Origin: Castanea sativa
Lineage: Eukaryota > Streptophyta > Magnoliopsida > Fagales > Fagaceae
Direction: 5' to 3'
Length of the DNA stretch: 64,000 bases
Assembly (NCBI RefSeq): GCF_040712315.1
Contig: NC_134023.1
Coordinates: 70,091,889 to 70,155,888, forward strand
Both the position numbers and the translations under genes were made by a program. The number at the start of each line of letters is the position of its first letter. Position 1 is the first letter of the stretch. Below the pieces are notes generated by a model. That model saw only the letters and a list, made by a program, of their open reading frames with translations. It made no database searches and was not told the origin of the DNA. Below, piece by piece: positions 45,567 to 57,199 of this stretch.

Positions 45567-46312
45567 TGTAAGTGCACAATTGCACCTGGCCCCCAAGAAC
45601 AGTTACGGGCTCAGGCCCAATGAGCCTTAAACAATATGAATTTGTAGAGTGTGGGCTTGAAACCCAGGTTAGAAGTGTCTGAGGATTAAATGACAAGCCA
45701 AAGATTGCAAACACTTGAAAACAACAAGGAATATTGTCAATCAACCTGCTCGGACGTAAGCCGAGAGCTGTTCTTATATTATCTCTTTCTCTTTTTTCTT
45801 TTAGATTACAAAGAAGGAAGAAGCTCTATTCCCGTTCTAGCTCTTTTCTTAAATACTCCTCTTTTTGATACTTTATACACGTGTTGCCCCCACTCCCCCT
45901 TAGCCTAGATATTTCTTTTTTCAATGCCTTTGAATAGTAACCAGAAGCTTCCCTTCCACTGTTCAGGTGTCACTTCCTCATTAATGCGGCCAGGGTGGTA
46001 GGTGCAGGGTCTTTAATATGGAGGTGACAGCCTTTATCTTTGATATTTCTCTAACTTCGGTGCTTCTAGGACCTTCAAGGGTTCACCCCCTTTAACCCTT
46101 GGTCTTGACCGTGTCATTCCCTAACTTTTACCATGAAGTCCCGGGTTCCCCGGTGTCCGTCCGAAGGGAAATTCACCCTCGGCTGGATCCTCGGATCCTC
46201 GGCGCATGGGCCGACCCGTAGTACTAACAAGTTCTAAACCCAAGAGCAAGTCGGCCTTTCTTAGCATGGCCCAAAGGCCCACATTCCCATCAGGGTCTTT
46301 TTACTCCCCACA
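45567..46312 (-). repeat. 3' LTR of the Ty3 element
   Basis: 746 bp from TGTAAGTGCACAATTGCACC to TTTTTACTCCCCACA in plus orientation. Ten single-base differences from the other LTR. Confidence 0.95.
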
Positions 46313-46328
46313 ATAGCCCCTCAAAACT
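46313..46328 (-). other. Polypurine tract
   Basis: Minus strand AGTTTTGAGGGGCTAT lies directly before the 3' LTR. Confidence 0.6.
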
Positions 46329-46820
46329 CTAATTTTCAACGTCCGAGGAGAAAATTAGGGTTTTGATCTGACGAGAACTTACTCCACATACTTTGTGAGT
46401 GATTGCACGTGTGGAAATCGTTTCGTGTCCCAAAAGATGCCACTTGGCGGTTTTATTTTCAAAAACGCGCGCATTTATTGCTGTAAGCTACACTTTGTCC
46501 CCCACGTTCAACGGCGAGATGGGTATCCAACGGTCCTCGTTACTCCACGAAAATTTGGGCGGGACGAATATAATTTCGAGGCCGCTTTTCCGCACATCAT
46601 GACGCTTCGGGAACCTGCGCCTTCATTTAATTCCCCAGGGGCTAATCCCATCAAAACATCAGCAATCATACTTTACCTGCAGAAAACCGTGGAAATTTGC
46701 ACACCTTCAACTTCGTAAGTTCTTGCTCTCTCTATTCTTAACCTTTTCTCCTCGGATATAGTCCTCGGCTGTCCTCGTAGATATTCTCCCCTTTAGAGTT
46801 TAGCCTTTCGTTCTTTTCTG
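46329..46820 (+). promoter_or_regulatory. 5' region of the antisense gene
   Basis: GC-richer than the surrounding host DNA. Two overlapping short frames (46395-46718 and 46399-46602) carry no domain, so the stretch is best seen as promoter and 5' UTR of the plus-strand gene starting at 46821. Confidence 0.4.
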
Positions 46821-49371
46821 ATGGGTAGGTTTAAGTGTCTAGTTGATACCGCCGCTGGAATGGAAGGCTTCAGAGCCAAATATCACATTCCCGGCGATGT
46901 AGGCTTAAAATATTGCCCGGCAGAAGCCGTGGCGGGTTCTAGAAAAGAGGGAGAGGTTATCATCCCAATGATAGCCTTTATAGAGGGTGGGATGACCCTC
47001 CCAATGAAACCTGTAACCAGGGAGTATCTTCGCAACCACCGGTTGTGTCCCGATCAGTGCCTCCCAAACGTTTTTAGAGTGTTGGGTAGTGTCGATGCTC
47101 TAAACGAGCAAATGGGCCTAAACCTCACCTGGCACGATGTCGTTTTTCTGTACGAGTCCCACAAACTCTCCACCGTAGGCTACTACATTAAATCCCGTTC
47201 CAGCGTCGTTAGGCTAATCTCCTGTCTGCCCAAATCCAACAAAGGCATGAAGGACGACTACCTGATCGTCTCTGGGAACTGGCACGACGGCCTCCACTGC
47301 CCAGTTGAGTGGGGAGATCCAGGTGCGACACCTTAGGATTAACCTCCCCATCTCACAACTTCCTCTAACACTCACAAAAATGCATATTCATATGTATTCA
47401 TGTTTATTTAGGTTTATTATATTTTGTGTGAATCTGACCATGTTCATTTGCTTTGTTGTTTTTTCTTTGCAGATAAGCAACACGTGCGCCCACGCTTAAG
47501 CCATTGCAACGTTGCAGATCTGAACCGGGTACTGCGCTCCGAAGTGTTTGTCAGCGAGGACCTACAACTCAGGGCTGCTCATCTGATTTTGGGGTACGAT
47601 CCCATTTCCTCGGACTTCCAAGAGATAGAAAACGCCATAGTAGCGGGTGACCGAAGGCGAAAGAAGATAAACGTAGCCCGGCCCCATTTTTTGGACGACC
47701 ACGATCTCCCTGACGCTCCTAACACTGTACTGCATCTACAACCGATTGCTGCGGTCCCTCTAGCTACACACTCCCAGGCAATTGTTGTCCCAGAGGAGCA
47801 AGTGTCTTCTTCAAACACGCTAGACGAGGAGATAGAACAGTTCCAATTTGAAGACACCGAAAGACCTCGAGGGAACCAGTTCGTCGTACTCTCTGACGAG
47901 GAAGAAGAAGCCACTGAGGCCTCTGGGATTGCAGGGTTAGTTGTTGCCCATCCAGAAGACGACTCCGAGGAAGATATGGACAGGATGAAGGGTTTCCTAA
48001 CCAACAGAGCTGCGAAGGTTGCTGGGAAAAAGACGGGGGGGTCCCAAGCTCTTCAATCCTTGCCACCTCCTCCTCCTCCAGCTGAGCCAAAACTTCCAGC
48101 CGAGGATCCCAAAAAGAAGAGAAAGGGGGAGGCCGAGGGGACGATCAGCAAAGACCCCAAGAAACCACGACAACAACTCCCACCGCCTCAGCAGCAGAAG
48201 CTGGACAAAGGCAAGGGTAGGGCCCGCTCAGTTGAAAGCGGGGAAATCAGGGACGAGGCCGAAGTGCGCCGAGCACCGACCACCTGGTCCCCCGACTTAA
48301 GACTGGACGGCGCACCCATCTCTTGCCAATCCAGTATAAGGGCGGTTCAACAAGGCCATGCCCACCACTTGGCCGAAGTGTTGGAGCGCCCACTTTTGCT
48401 GCCCAAGGACATGGAGACCTTGGAAAAAATGAGCCAGCCACAACTATTCCTCTCTTTAAAAAGAGACTTAGCGCTGGTAAGTCTACCTCTTTTTAGGAAG
48501 ATTCCACTTTTAACAATATTCATAAGTTTTTTACTATTCCTGATTCCATCATACTTTGTTACAGGCCATTCAGGAGGTCTTTGTAGCCGAGAAGTTCATA
48601 GAAGACACTCGGAAAAAGGCCAGAACTGAGCAGGAGATTAGGATGGAGACTGAGAAGTCCTTGGGCACAGCCCTTGCTCAGAATGAGAAGCTTACCTCGA
48701 AGGTGGCTGATTTAAAGAGAGAGAAGAATGGGGCCGAGGCAAATCTGAAGACCATGAAGACCCAAATAGAAGGGCATCGCAAGCTCCTTCGCGAAAAAGA
48801 TGACGAGCTTTCCCGAGCCCAAAGGGAACGCTCGGATTTGGAGAAGGAACTTGCGCTGATGAAGGAAGAAGCCAGCTCATTCCAACACTCTTTACGGGCT
48901 GCCAAGTAGAAGAGCTATGAGGAAGGGGTAGCAACCACTGAGGAGCAGCTGACAGAGGCCTTCGCGGCTTTGTGCTGGGAGTACTGTCAGAAAGTCTGGG
49001 GGGAAGCCCTAAACGTAGCTGGAGTTCCTCTATCCTCGGATCTGAGGAAGTCCGAGAACGTTTGGCTTCCCCTGGAGATACAGGAGATTGAAGAGGCTCC
49101 TGCTGCTACTCCTATCCCTGAGTCAACTCTCCCTGCTCTGCCTCCGATGGTCCCAAAGCTAATTCCAGATCCTACAGAACCTTCGGGTTCCAATAAAGAA
49201 AAGGAAGGAGACGGGGATGCCGAGAAGGACCTGAGCCAGAATGTGGAGCCCAACGTCCCTCCAGCAAAGGCAGCAGACAAAGGAAAGCAAGTGCTGTCTC
49301 CCTTTGAGCTGGAGTTGAGAGAAACCAAGGCCACCAGCACTTCTCAGCAAGACCCCCCTCCAAAAGCTTAG
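46821..49371 (+). CDS. Antisense gene of the Ty3/Tat element ('putative gypsy type transposon', PF04195-like)
   Basis: Three exons by splice reading: 46821-47322, 47473-48476 and 48565-49371. The phases fit (phase 1, then 0). The donors CAG|GTGCGA and CTG|GTAAGT and acceptors TTTGCAG|AT and TTACAG|GCC are good. The predicted product would be 770 residues. The N-terminal domain shows GGMTLPMKPVTREYLRNHRLCPDQCLPNVFRVL-type sequence and the DLNRVLRSEVF / QLRAAHLILGY motif. A proline/acid-rich middle and a long coiled coil (48580-48900) follow. One TAG (48907-48909) interrupts exon 3. Its function in the element is unknown; genes of this kind are recurrent in Tat-type elements, opposite to gag-pol. 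Confidence 0.7.
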
Positions 49372-49839
49372 GACCTAGCTTAGGACTTCTCTTTTTCCAT
49401 ACTTGAATTAAATATGTAATATATATTTGAATGATTAATGAAGAACAATTTCATTTGATTCTCACCTATGTTGCATCCGTTTTACTTTACTCTTTTTGTA
49501 TTTGTTATAAAGATTGCCATTAGTACATGGTCAAAAAGGGAAGAGCAAACAAATCTAACTTCAAGTGTTGCACAATCATAACCTCCATGCAGTCATTCGC
49601 GTGTTATTAAAAACTTAATAAAAAGTGATATGGCTAATATGTTTAAACAATGCCTTGGTTAAAAGAGAGACCTCGTATAACGAGTAAAACTTATAATGTG
49701 TAGCTTTGCTTTTAGCAGGATGTAAGATCCAAGGACCATTCTTTACATAAATTTGCTTAACATTTAAAGATATAGAACTTTAAGATCCGATCTAACAAAC
49801 AGTAAGGCACTAATTTCCATACGCAATAAGAAATTAACT
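49372..49839. other. 3' region between antisense gene and tandem array
   Basis: No gene seen; AT-rich, with 'taatatatatttgaatg' as a possible polyadenylation region for the plus-strand gene. Confidence 0.45.
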
Positions 49840-50806
49840 TTAATCAAGTTTGCGGTCCGAGAACAAGACTTAAACAAATTGTTGTTTGTTTAGATTAGTA
49901 ACTTCCAATGTTAATTTTCCCAAAGTAGGAGGTCCGAGGACCCGACATAACTAAGGTTCTGTTTAACAAATGATAAGATATCAATTTCCACAAGGTTGGT
50001 GGTCCAAGGACGACACTTAACCAAGTTTCTGTTTGATTCTTTGGAGCAGTAACTTCAAATGTTAATTTTCCCAAAGTAGGAGGTCCGAGGACCCGACATA
50101 ACTAAGGTTCTGTTTAACAAATGATAAGATATCAATTTCCACAAGGTTGGTGGTCCGAGGACGACACTTAACCAAGTTTCTGTTCGATTCTTTAGAGCAG
50201 TAATTTCAAATGTTAATTTTCCCAAAGTAGGAGGTCCGAGGACCCGACATAACTAAGGTTCTGTTTAACAAATGATAAGATATCAATTTCCACAAGGTTG
50301 GTGGTCCGAGGACGACACTTAACCAAGTTTCTGTTCGATTCTTTAGAGCAGTAACTTCAAATGTTAATTTTCCCAAAGTAGGAGGTCCGAGGACCCGACA
50401 TAACTAAGGTTCTGTTTAACAAATGATAAGATATCAATTTCCACAAGGTTGGTGGTCCGAGGACGACACTCAACCAAGTTTCTGTTTGATTCTTTGGAGC
50501 AGTAACTTCAAATGTTAATTTTCCCAAAGTAGGAGGTCCGAGGACCCGACATAACTAAGGTTCTGTTTAACAAATGATAAGATATCAATTTCCACAAGGT
50601 TGGTGGTCCGAGGACGACACTTAACCAAGTTTCTGTTTGATTCTTTGTAGCTCTAACTTCAAATGTTAATTTTCCCAAAGTAGGAGGTCCGAGGACCCGA
50701 CATAACTAAGGTTCTGTTTAACAAATGATAAGATATCAATTTCCACAAGGTTGGTGGTCCGAGGACGACACTTAACCAAGTTTCTGTTTGATTCTTTAAA
50801 GATAAC
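49840..50806. repeat. 151-bp tandem array, six clear units
   Basis: The phrase GGTCCGAGGACCCG occurs at 49931, 50082, 50233, 50384, 50535 and 50686, exactly 151 bp apart. Each unit holds a second, related phrase (GGTCCGAGGACGACAC) about half-way, so the unit is an old dimer of ~75 bp. Units differ at only a few positions. A diverged partial unit precedes the array. It lies between the convergent 3' ends of pol and the antisense gene. Confidence 0.95.
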
Positions 50807-50863
50807 AGCTGCAAGCATCAGAGGTACTCATAACTTTGAAATATTAACTGACAAAAGCACCTT

Positions 50864-53800
50864 TTAATACCTTCTAAGATTATTTACATTCCATGGACGT
50901 GGTACAATTCGTTCGTCTAGGTCAGCTAGCCGATATGATCCTATGCCTGCTACTGAAATAATGCGATAGGGGCCTTCCCAGTTGGGTCCCAGCTTACCCC
51001 AAGCTGGGTTCTTAGAAGTGCCTACAACTTTCCTTAGTACAAGATCACCAGGTGCAAGTGGCCTTAGCTTCACGTGGGCATCATATCCTCGTTTTAGCTT
51101 CTGTTGATAATAAGCCATTTGGACCATAGCTGCCTCGTGCCATTCCTCAAGTAAATCAAGACCTTTCTCCAGGAGTCCCTTGTTATTCTCTGGGTTAAAA
51201 GAGCTCGTCTTTAGAGTAGGAAAACCAGATTCCAAAGGTATCATCGCCTCGGCTCCATAAGTCATAGAGAATGGCGTTTCTCCAGTAGACCTACGCGGTG
51301 TGGTCCGATACATCCACAGAACATGAGGGAGTTCTTCTACCCATCTGCCTTTCGCATCGTCCAACCTCTTCTTGAGCCCGTTGACTATGACCTTGTTAAC
51401 GGCCTCGGCTTGCCCATTTCCCTGAGGATAAGCTGGGGTAGAGTATTTATTTATGATACCCATGTCACCACAATATTGCCTAAAGGCATTGCTGTCAAAT
51501 TGAACGCCATTGTCTGAGATAAGTATATGTGGTATGCCGAATCTAGTGACAATATTTTTCCAGATAAATTTCTTGGAATCAACATCTCTGATATTGGCTA
51601 AGGGTTCGGCCTCAACCCATTTAGTGAAATAATCTGTTCCCACAAGAAGCCATCTTTTATTTCCGGCAGCTCTCGGAAATGGCCCCACTATGTCCAACCC
51701 CCACTGTGCAAAGGGCCAAGGACTGGAAAGGGGGTTAAGAACTCCTCCAGGTTGATGAATACTAGGGGCGAACCTCTGACACTGATCACATTTCCTGGCA
51801 TAGTCTTGAGCCTCCCTTTGCATATTGGGCCACCAATAACCCTGAGTTAGAGCTCTATGAGCTAAAGACCTTCCCCTAGTGTGGCTACCACAAATTCCTT
51901 CATGCAGTTCCTCCAGTAATGCTTCCGTTGATTCAGGGTGCACACACAACAAGTACGGTCCTGAAAAGGATCGTTTGTACAGCTTCTGGTCCTCGGATAA
52001 CCAGAAACGTGGCGCCTTTCGACGTATCTTCTCTGCTTCAGATTTGTCCTCAGGAAGACTATCATTCTTAAGAAAAGCTATAACCGGGTCGATCCAACTA
52101 GGCCCAGGCCTTATCAGATGAATGTGAACTGTGCTTACGACGATAAGAGTTGGCTCTAACAAATCCTCCACGAGGATAACTCTGGGCAAGTCCTGAGCCG
52201 AGGATGTCGCCAGCGTTGCCAAAGAATCTGCATGAGTATTTGCACTCCTCGGAATGTGAGCTAAGACAAAGGAGTCAAATTCAACTTGCTGACGCTTGAC
52301 CTGGACCAAGTATTCCTGCATTCTGGGGTTTCTAGCCTCCATGGTCCCCATCACCTGGCCGACCACTAACTGAGAGTCCGAGAACACATGGATTTCCTTT
52401 CCACCCATCTTACGTACCATCTGCATGCCTACCAAGACTGCTTCATACTCGGCCTCATTGTTAGTAGCCGAGAATGCCAATCTCAAAGATTTTTCGATGA
52501 CAATTCCCTCAGGGGACGTTAGGATAAGTCCAATACCAGACCCTCTCTGATTAGCCGCCCCATCCACATACACTCTCCAAATCGGAGGCATTGCAGCTGT
52601 AATCACACCAACTGATTTTTCATCCATGTGTGCTTCTTTTAGAGTTTCTTCTAGCAATGGTTCGGTAAACTCTGCCACCAAGTCAGCAAAGACCTGGCCC
52701 TTCACTGAGGTGCGAGGCTTGTACTTAACATCAAAAGCTCCCAAAATGGTTCCCCATTTTGCCACCCTGCCAGAGTAATCAGCACTGCGTAACACCGCCT
52801 TGAGAGGCAATTGGGTCAGAACAACCACAGTATGAGACTGGAAATAATGAGGAAGTTTGCGCGTGGCGTGGACTACGGCTAGCAGCGCTTTTTCCAAGGG
52901 CAGATAGCGCACCTCGGCCTCATTCAAAGACTTACTAACGTAGTAGACCGGTCTTTGCACCCCGTTTTCATTCCTTATAAGGACTAAGCTCACCGCATGG
53001 ACAGCCACTGCCAGATAAGCGAACAAAACCTCGTCCACCTCAGGGCGAGACAAAATGGGTGGCCGAGAAAGATACTGCTTAAGCTGCTGGAAAGCTAACA
53101 CGCAGTCCTCGGTCCATTGAAACCCTTTCCACCTATTTAATAATTGAAAGAAAGGACGGCATCGGTCAGCTGACCGAGAGATAAACCTATTCAATGCGGC
53201 AATCATTCCGGTCAGTTTTTGGATCTCTTTTGGGTTCCGAGGCGGCTGCAAATCCTGAATAGCCTTGACCTGCGCTGGGTTCACTTCTATGCCTCTGTGA
53301 GTAATCATATACCCCAAAAACTTTCCAGACCCCACGCCAAAAGAGCACTTTGAGGCGTTAAGGCGCAGCCTATACTTTCTTAGCATCTGGAAAGTGTCGG
53401 CCAGATCTTTCATGTGTGAAGGTATTGTCTTACTCTTTACTACCATATCGTCCACGTATACTTCAATGGTCTTCCCCAGTTGTTGTTCAAACATTCGGGT
53501 CATCATTCTTTGGTAAGTAGCCCCAGCATTTTTCAACCCGAACGGCATAACCTTATAATGATAGTTCCCGGTTGGAGTAATGAAAGCAGTCTTCTCCTGG
53601 TCTTCCAATGCCAAGGGAATCTAATGGTAACCCTGGAAGGCGTCCAGAAAACTCATCCGAGGATGTCCGACGGTAGCATCCACCAGTTGATCAATATGAG
53701 GCATTGGGAACGAATCCTTGGGGCAAGCCTTGTTCAAATCTGTGAAGTCCACACATACTCTCCATGTGCCGTTCTTCTTTTTAACAACAACTGTATGGGC

Positions 53801-54859
53801 CAACCACTCGGGGTAGAAAACTTCTTTAATAGCCCCAGCCCTCTTGAGTTTGAGCACCTCTTGCTTCACAGCTTCGGAATGTTCTTTGGAAGAACGCCGA
53901 GGTGGCTGCCTTCTCGGCACAATGGCAGGATTGACATTTAAATGATGACAGATAAAGCTCGGATCTACGCCTGGAGCCTCATAGGGGTCCCACGCAAAAA
54001 CATCTATATTGTTCTTCAGAAATTCCAACAACTCTATCTTCTCTTGATGTGGCAAACGTATGCCAACTTGGAAGAACCTCTCTGGGTCATCTGCTATTAC
54101 AAACCTCTCTAACTCCTCACAAACAGCCTCATCTCCTGTCGTCGCTCCAGGTGCAGCCGGAGCTGTTAATTGCTATGACCCTTGGATGGGCAAAGTTGAT
54201 GATTCAGCTTCTGACTGACGAAGCACTGCGGCCGATATACATTGCCTAGCCACTATCTGGCTGCCGAGGATTTCCTCTACGTACTCTCCCGAGGGGAATT
54301 TAACCTTAACATGCAAGGTAGAGGAGACAGCTCCCAGAGCGTGCAGCCATGGCCTGGCAAGGATGGCTGTGTATGGGGAATACGCGTCGACCACAATGAA
54401 ATCCACCTCGACCGTTTCTGAGCCAGATTGGACGGGCAAACGAATCTGTCCCTTCGGCACAACAGCCCTTCCTTCGAAGCTTATGAGTGGCGAGTCATAA
54501 GGAGTTAAATCTTCCAACGTCAGCATTAGCCCCTTAAATAAATCAGGGTACATGATATCTGCACCGCTGCCCTGATCAATCATCACTCTCTTCACATCAT
54601 AACTCCCTATTCTAAGAGTGACCACAAGAGCATCGTCATGGGGTTGAATGGTACCAACCTTATCTTCCTTCGAAAATCCTAAGATGGGTAAGGTCATTCT
54701 CAACCTCTTCGGCCTGCAGTCCGCATCCTCAGCCTGAGAATGGGAAACTGCCATCACCCTAGTGGGACCTGAGCCGGTCCTACCAGGTGCAGCGAAAATA
54801 ACATTGATTGTTCCCAATGCCGGCCGAGACGAATTGTTCCTCTGATTGTTTGAGCCGGA
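50864..54859 (-). pseudogene. Ty3 pol (protease, RT, RNase H, integrase), two TAG codons
   Basis: Same frame as gag. Protease region with VMIDQGSGADIMYP (aspartic site D-Q-G). RT with a KACPKDSFPMP segment, a TAG (53621-53623) at the Q of GYHQIPLA, and YVDDM. RNase H with VYVDGAANQRGSG. Integrase with an H-H-C-C zinc finger (HEGICGSH … CDQCQRF), a catalytic D in LDIVGPFP, SDNGVQF and the E of the DDE triad further on, and a terminal chromatin-facing part ending at 50864. A second TAG is at 54173-54175 between protease and RT. The order RT-RNase H-integrase defines Ty3. Length is near that of Tat elements. Confidence 0.85.
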
Positions 54860-56185
54860 CTAGCTGCCCTGCCCAGTAGGTTGACACAAGTGCTGCTTCA
54901 GCTTTCCTTCACTGACAAGCTGCTCCAAATGGTTCCAAAGGGTACGACAATTCTCGGTAGTGTGGCCCGCATCCTGATGGTACTGGCAAAAGAGGTTCTG
55001 ATTCCTCATCGCAGGGTCCCCTGACATCTTACCAAGCCATTTAAAGAAGGGCTCCTTACGAACTTTCTCCAGCAATTGATGTACTGGTTCTCGGAACACA
55101 GTGCTCACGGCCTGAGGTGCTGCCGAGCCGGACTGCCCAACGTAATCTCTCCTCGGCTTGTTATTGTGGTACCTGTCTGACCTGAAATCCCTTCTCTCCT
55201 GCGGGATAACCTTCTCCTTACCCTTTCCTTGCTGCTGGTCTTCCTCCACCCTCTTGTACTCATCAATACAATCCATGAGACAACGTACGCTGCGAACGGG
55301 CTTTTTGGTCAAAGACTTTCTCAAGTCATGATCAGTAGGAAGACCCACCTTAAAGGTATTGAGCGCAACCTCATCAAAGTCACCATCTATTTCATTAAAC
55401 ATCTCCCAGTAACGGTCGGAGTATGCTTTCAACGTCTCCCCTTCCCTCATGGACATGGATAACAGCGAATCCAATGGCCGAGGTACTCTGCTACACGTAA
55501 TGAACCGCGAAGCGAATACTCTAGTAAGCTCCCCAAACGAACCTATAGACCCCGATTTAAGGCCGTTAAACCACCTCATAGCCATAGGTCCCAGGCTAGA
55601 GGGGAAAACTTTACACATCAGGGTCTCATTGTGAAAGTGCACCGCCATCCTCTGGTTAAAGTGATTCACGTGCTCCACTGGATCAGTCCGGCCATTATAG
55701 ATGGTAAAAGTGGGCTGGGTAAACCTTCTGGGAAGCCTTCCTTTCTTAATCCTCCGTGTAAACGGCGATTTGGAGAGTTGGTGCAACACCCTACTCATAG
55801 CATCGTTGCCTAAGCCCCTAGAATGAATTTTCTTACGCCTGCGAGTTGGCTGGTCGTCCTCCTCACCGGAGGATGTTGCACTGGTGGGAGAGCGCGACCT
55901 TGAGCTGTAGCCACTTCCCCTATCCTCCTCTGAGGAAGGATTAGATGAGGATGATAAAGGCCTACGTCTGGCGCGGCGTAGCTTTCTCTTTAAACGGTTG
56001 ATCTCTTTCTGCATGACTTTAGAACTGTCCTCCTGGGGGGTGCTACCCTCACCATGAGTATGGCTGGCACCTGGGTACTCTGTATGGATACTTCCCTCAC
56101 GATCCCTTCGATGTTCAAGACGCTCGAAATGGTCCTCCGGTTGTGATCCTTGTGATTCTGCATGGTGAGAGCCTAAGCCTGCCAT
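54860..56185 (-). CDS. Ty3/Tat gag
   Basis: 441 residues, uninterrupted. A charged, coiled N-terminus (EINRLKRKLRRARRRP), a serine-rich linker, the Retrotrans_gag region (FTIYNGRTDPVEHVNHF, MRWFNGLKSGSIGSF, FASRFI), and a CCHC-like zinc knuckle region near the end (FCQYHQDAGHTTENC). Ends with TAG at 54860-54862, after which the same frame continues into protease. The start ATG at 56185 lies about 45 bp inside from the primer site. The stop may be a readthrough signal or a CAG-to-TAG change. Confidence 0.85.
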   Translation of the reverse strand: MAGLGSHHAESQGSQPEDHFERLEHRRDREGSIHTEYPGASHTHGEGSTPQEDSSKVMQKEINRLKRKLRRARRRPLSSSSNPSSEEDRGSGYSSRSRSPTSATSSGEEDDQPTRRRKKIHSRGLGNDAMSRVLHQLSKSPFTRRIKKGRLPRRFTQPTFTIYNGRTDPVEHVNHFNQRMAVHFHNETLMCKVFPSSLGPMAMRWFNGLKSGSIGSFGELTRVFASRFITCSRVPRPLDSLLSMSMREGETLKAYSDRYWEMFNEIDGDFDEVALNTFKVGLPTDHDLRKSLTKKPVRSVRCLMDCIDEYKRVEEDQQQGKGKEKVIPQERRDFRSDRYHNNKPRRDYVGQSGSAAPQAVSTVFREPVHQLLEKVRKEPFFKWLGKMSGDPAMRNQNLFCQYHQDAGHTTENCRTLWNHLEQLVSEGKLKQHLCQPTGQGS

Positions 56186-56211
56186 GGTGTCCCAACTTTT
56201 TCTAGACTAGG

Positions 56212-56229
56212 TTCCCACAGACGGCGCCA
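56212..56229 (-). other. Primer-binding site of the Ty3 element
   Basis: Minus strand TGGCGCCGTCTGTGGGAA, two bases after the LTR end. TGGCGCC-type sites are usual in Tat/Athila elements. Confidence 0.8.
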
Positions 56230-56231
56230 AT

Positions 56232-56977
56232 TGTAAGTGCACAATTGCACCTGGCCCCCAAGAACAGTTACGGGCTCAGGCCCAATGAGCCTTAAACAAT
56301 ATGAATTTGTAGAGTGTGGGCTTGAAACCTAGGTTAGAAGTGTCTGAGGATTAAATGACAAGCCAAAGATTGCAAACACTTGAAAACAACAAGGAATATT
56401 GTCAATCAACCTGCTCGGACATAAGCCGAGAGCTGTTCTTATATTATCTCTTTCTCTTTTTTCTTTTAGATTACAAAGAAGGAAGAAGCTCTATTCCCGT
56501 TCTAGCTCTTTTCTTAAATACTCCTCTTTTTGATACTTTATACACGTGTTGCCCCCACTCCCCCTTAGCCTAGATATCTCTTTTCTCAATGCCTTTGAAT
56601 AGTAACCAGAAGCTTCCCTTCCACTGTTCAGGTGTCACTTCCTCATTAATGCGGCCAGGGTGGTAGATGCAGGGTCTTTAATGTGGAGGTGACAGCCTTT
56701 ATCTTTGATATTTCTCTAACTTCGGTGCTTTTAGGACCTTCAAGGGTTCACCCCCTTTAACCCTTGGTCTTGACCGTGTCATTCCCTAACCTTTACCATG
56801 AAGTCCCGGGTTCCCCGGTGTCCGTCCGAAGGGAAATTCACCCTCGGCTGGATCCTCGGATCCTCGGCGCATGGGCCAACCCGTAGTACTAACAAGTTCT
56901 AAACCCAAGAGCAAGTCGGCCTTCCTTAGCATGGCCCAAAGGCCCACATTCCCATCAGGGTCTTTTTACTCCCCACA
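56232..56977 (-). repeat. 5' LTR of the Ty3 element
   Basis: 746 bp, partner of 45567-46312. On the minus strand it begins TGTGGGGAG and ends CTTACA. Confidence 0.95.
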
Positions 56978-57010
56978 GAAACTATATAAATAACAAAAAT
57001 GAAAACATTC

Positions 57011-57199
57011 CTATACACTTTGGTGATATCAAAAAATAAATAAAGGGCAAAATATAAATCTAAGTTATCCAAAAATTTTGAAGTTTACTAAAATAAAATT
57101 CGTGATAACATTTGTATAAACTATAGAATAATGCTAGATATACAAACTATTTTACTAAATATTTTGAAGTTTACTAAAATAAAATTTGTGATACTTCCA
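57011..57199. repeat. AT-rich DNA with a tandem duplication
   Basis: 'attttgaagtttactaaaat' occurs at about 57075 and 57160. No gene. Confidence 0.5.

Larger units (their letters stand above)
45567..56977 (-). mobile_element. Complete Ty3 (Tat-type) LTR retrotransposon
   Basis: 11,411 bp with 746-bp LTRs that differ by ten transitions and no transversions or indels in my reading. The target duplication GAAAC is at 45562-45566 and 56978-56982. On the minus strand: primer site, gag, protease, reverse transcriptase, RNase H, integrase, then a long 3' region with a tandem array and a spliced plus-strand gene, and a purine tract. This layout (long 3' region, antisense gene) is typical of the Tat/Ogre group. 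The element is recent, but gag-pol holds three TAG codons. Confidence 0.9.

Noticed and set aside
45690..45908. 72-residue frame, repeated at 56355-56573
   Set aside because: It is LTR sequence; the near identity follows from the LTR pair, not from a gene.
47579..49363. Several minus-strand frames opposite the antisense gene (e.g. 47579-48004, 48987-49340)
   Set aside because: Complement-strand shadows of a coding region with biased composition; no domains.
49840..50806. Regular direct repeats as a possible CRISPR array
   Set aside because: Units are contiguous 151-bp tandem copies with no variable spacers, in a plant retrotransposon.
51323..55813. Plus-strand frames across gag-pol
   Set aside because: Complement-strand shadows of the long gag-pol frame.
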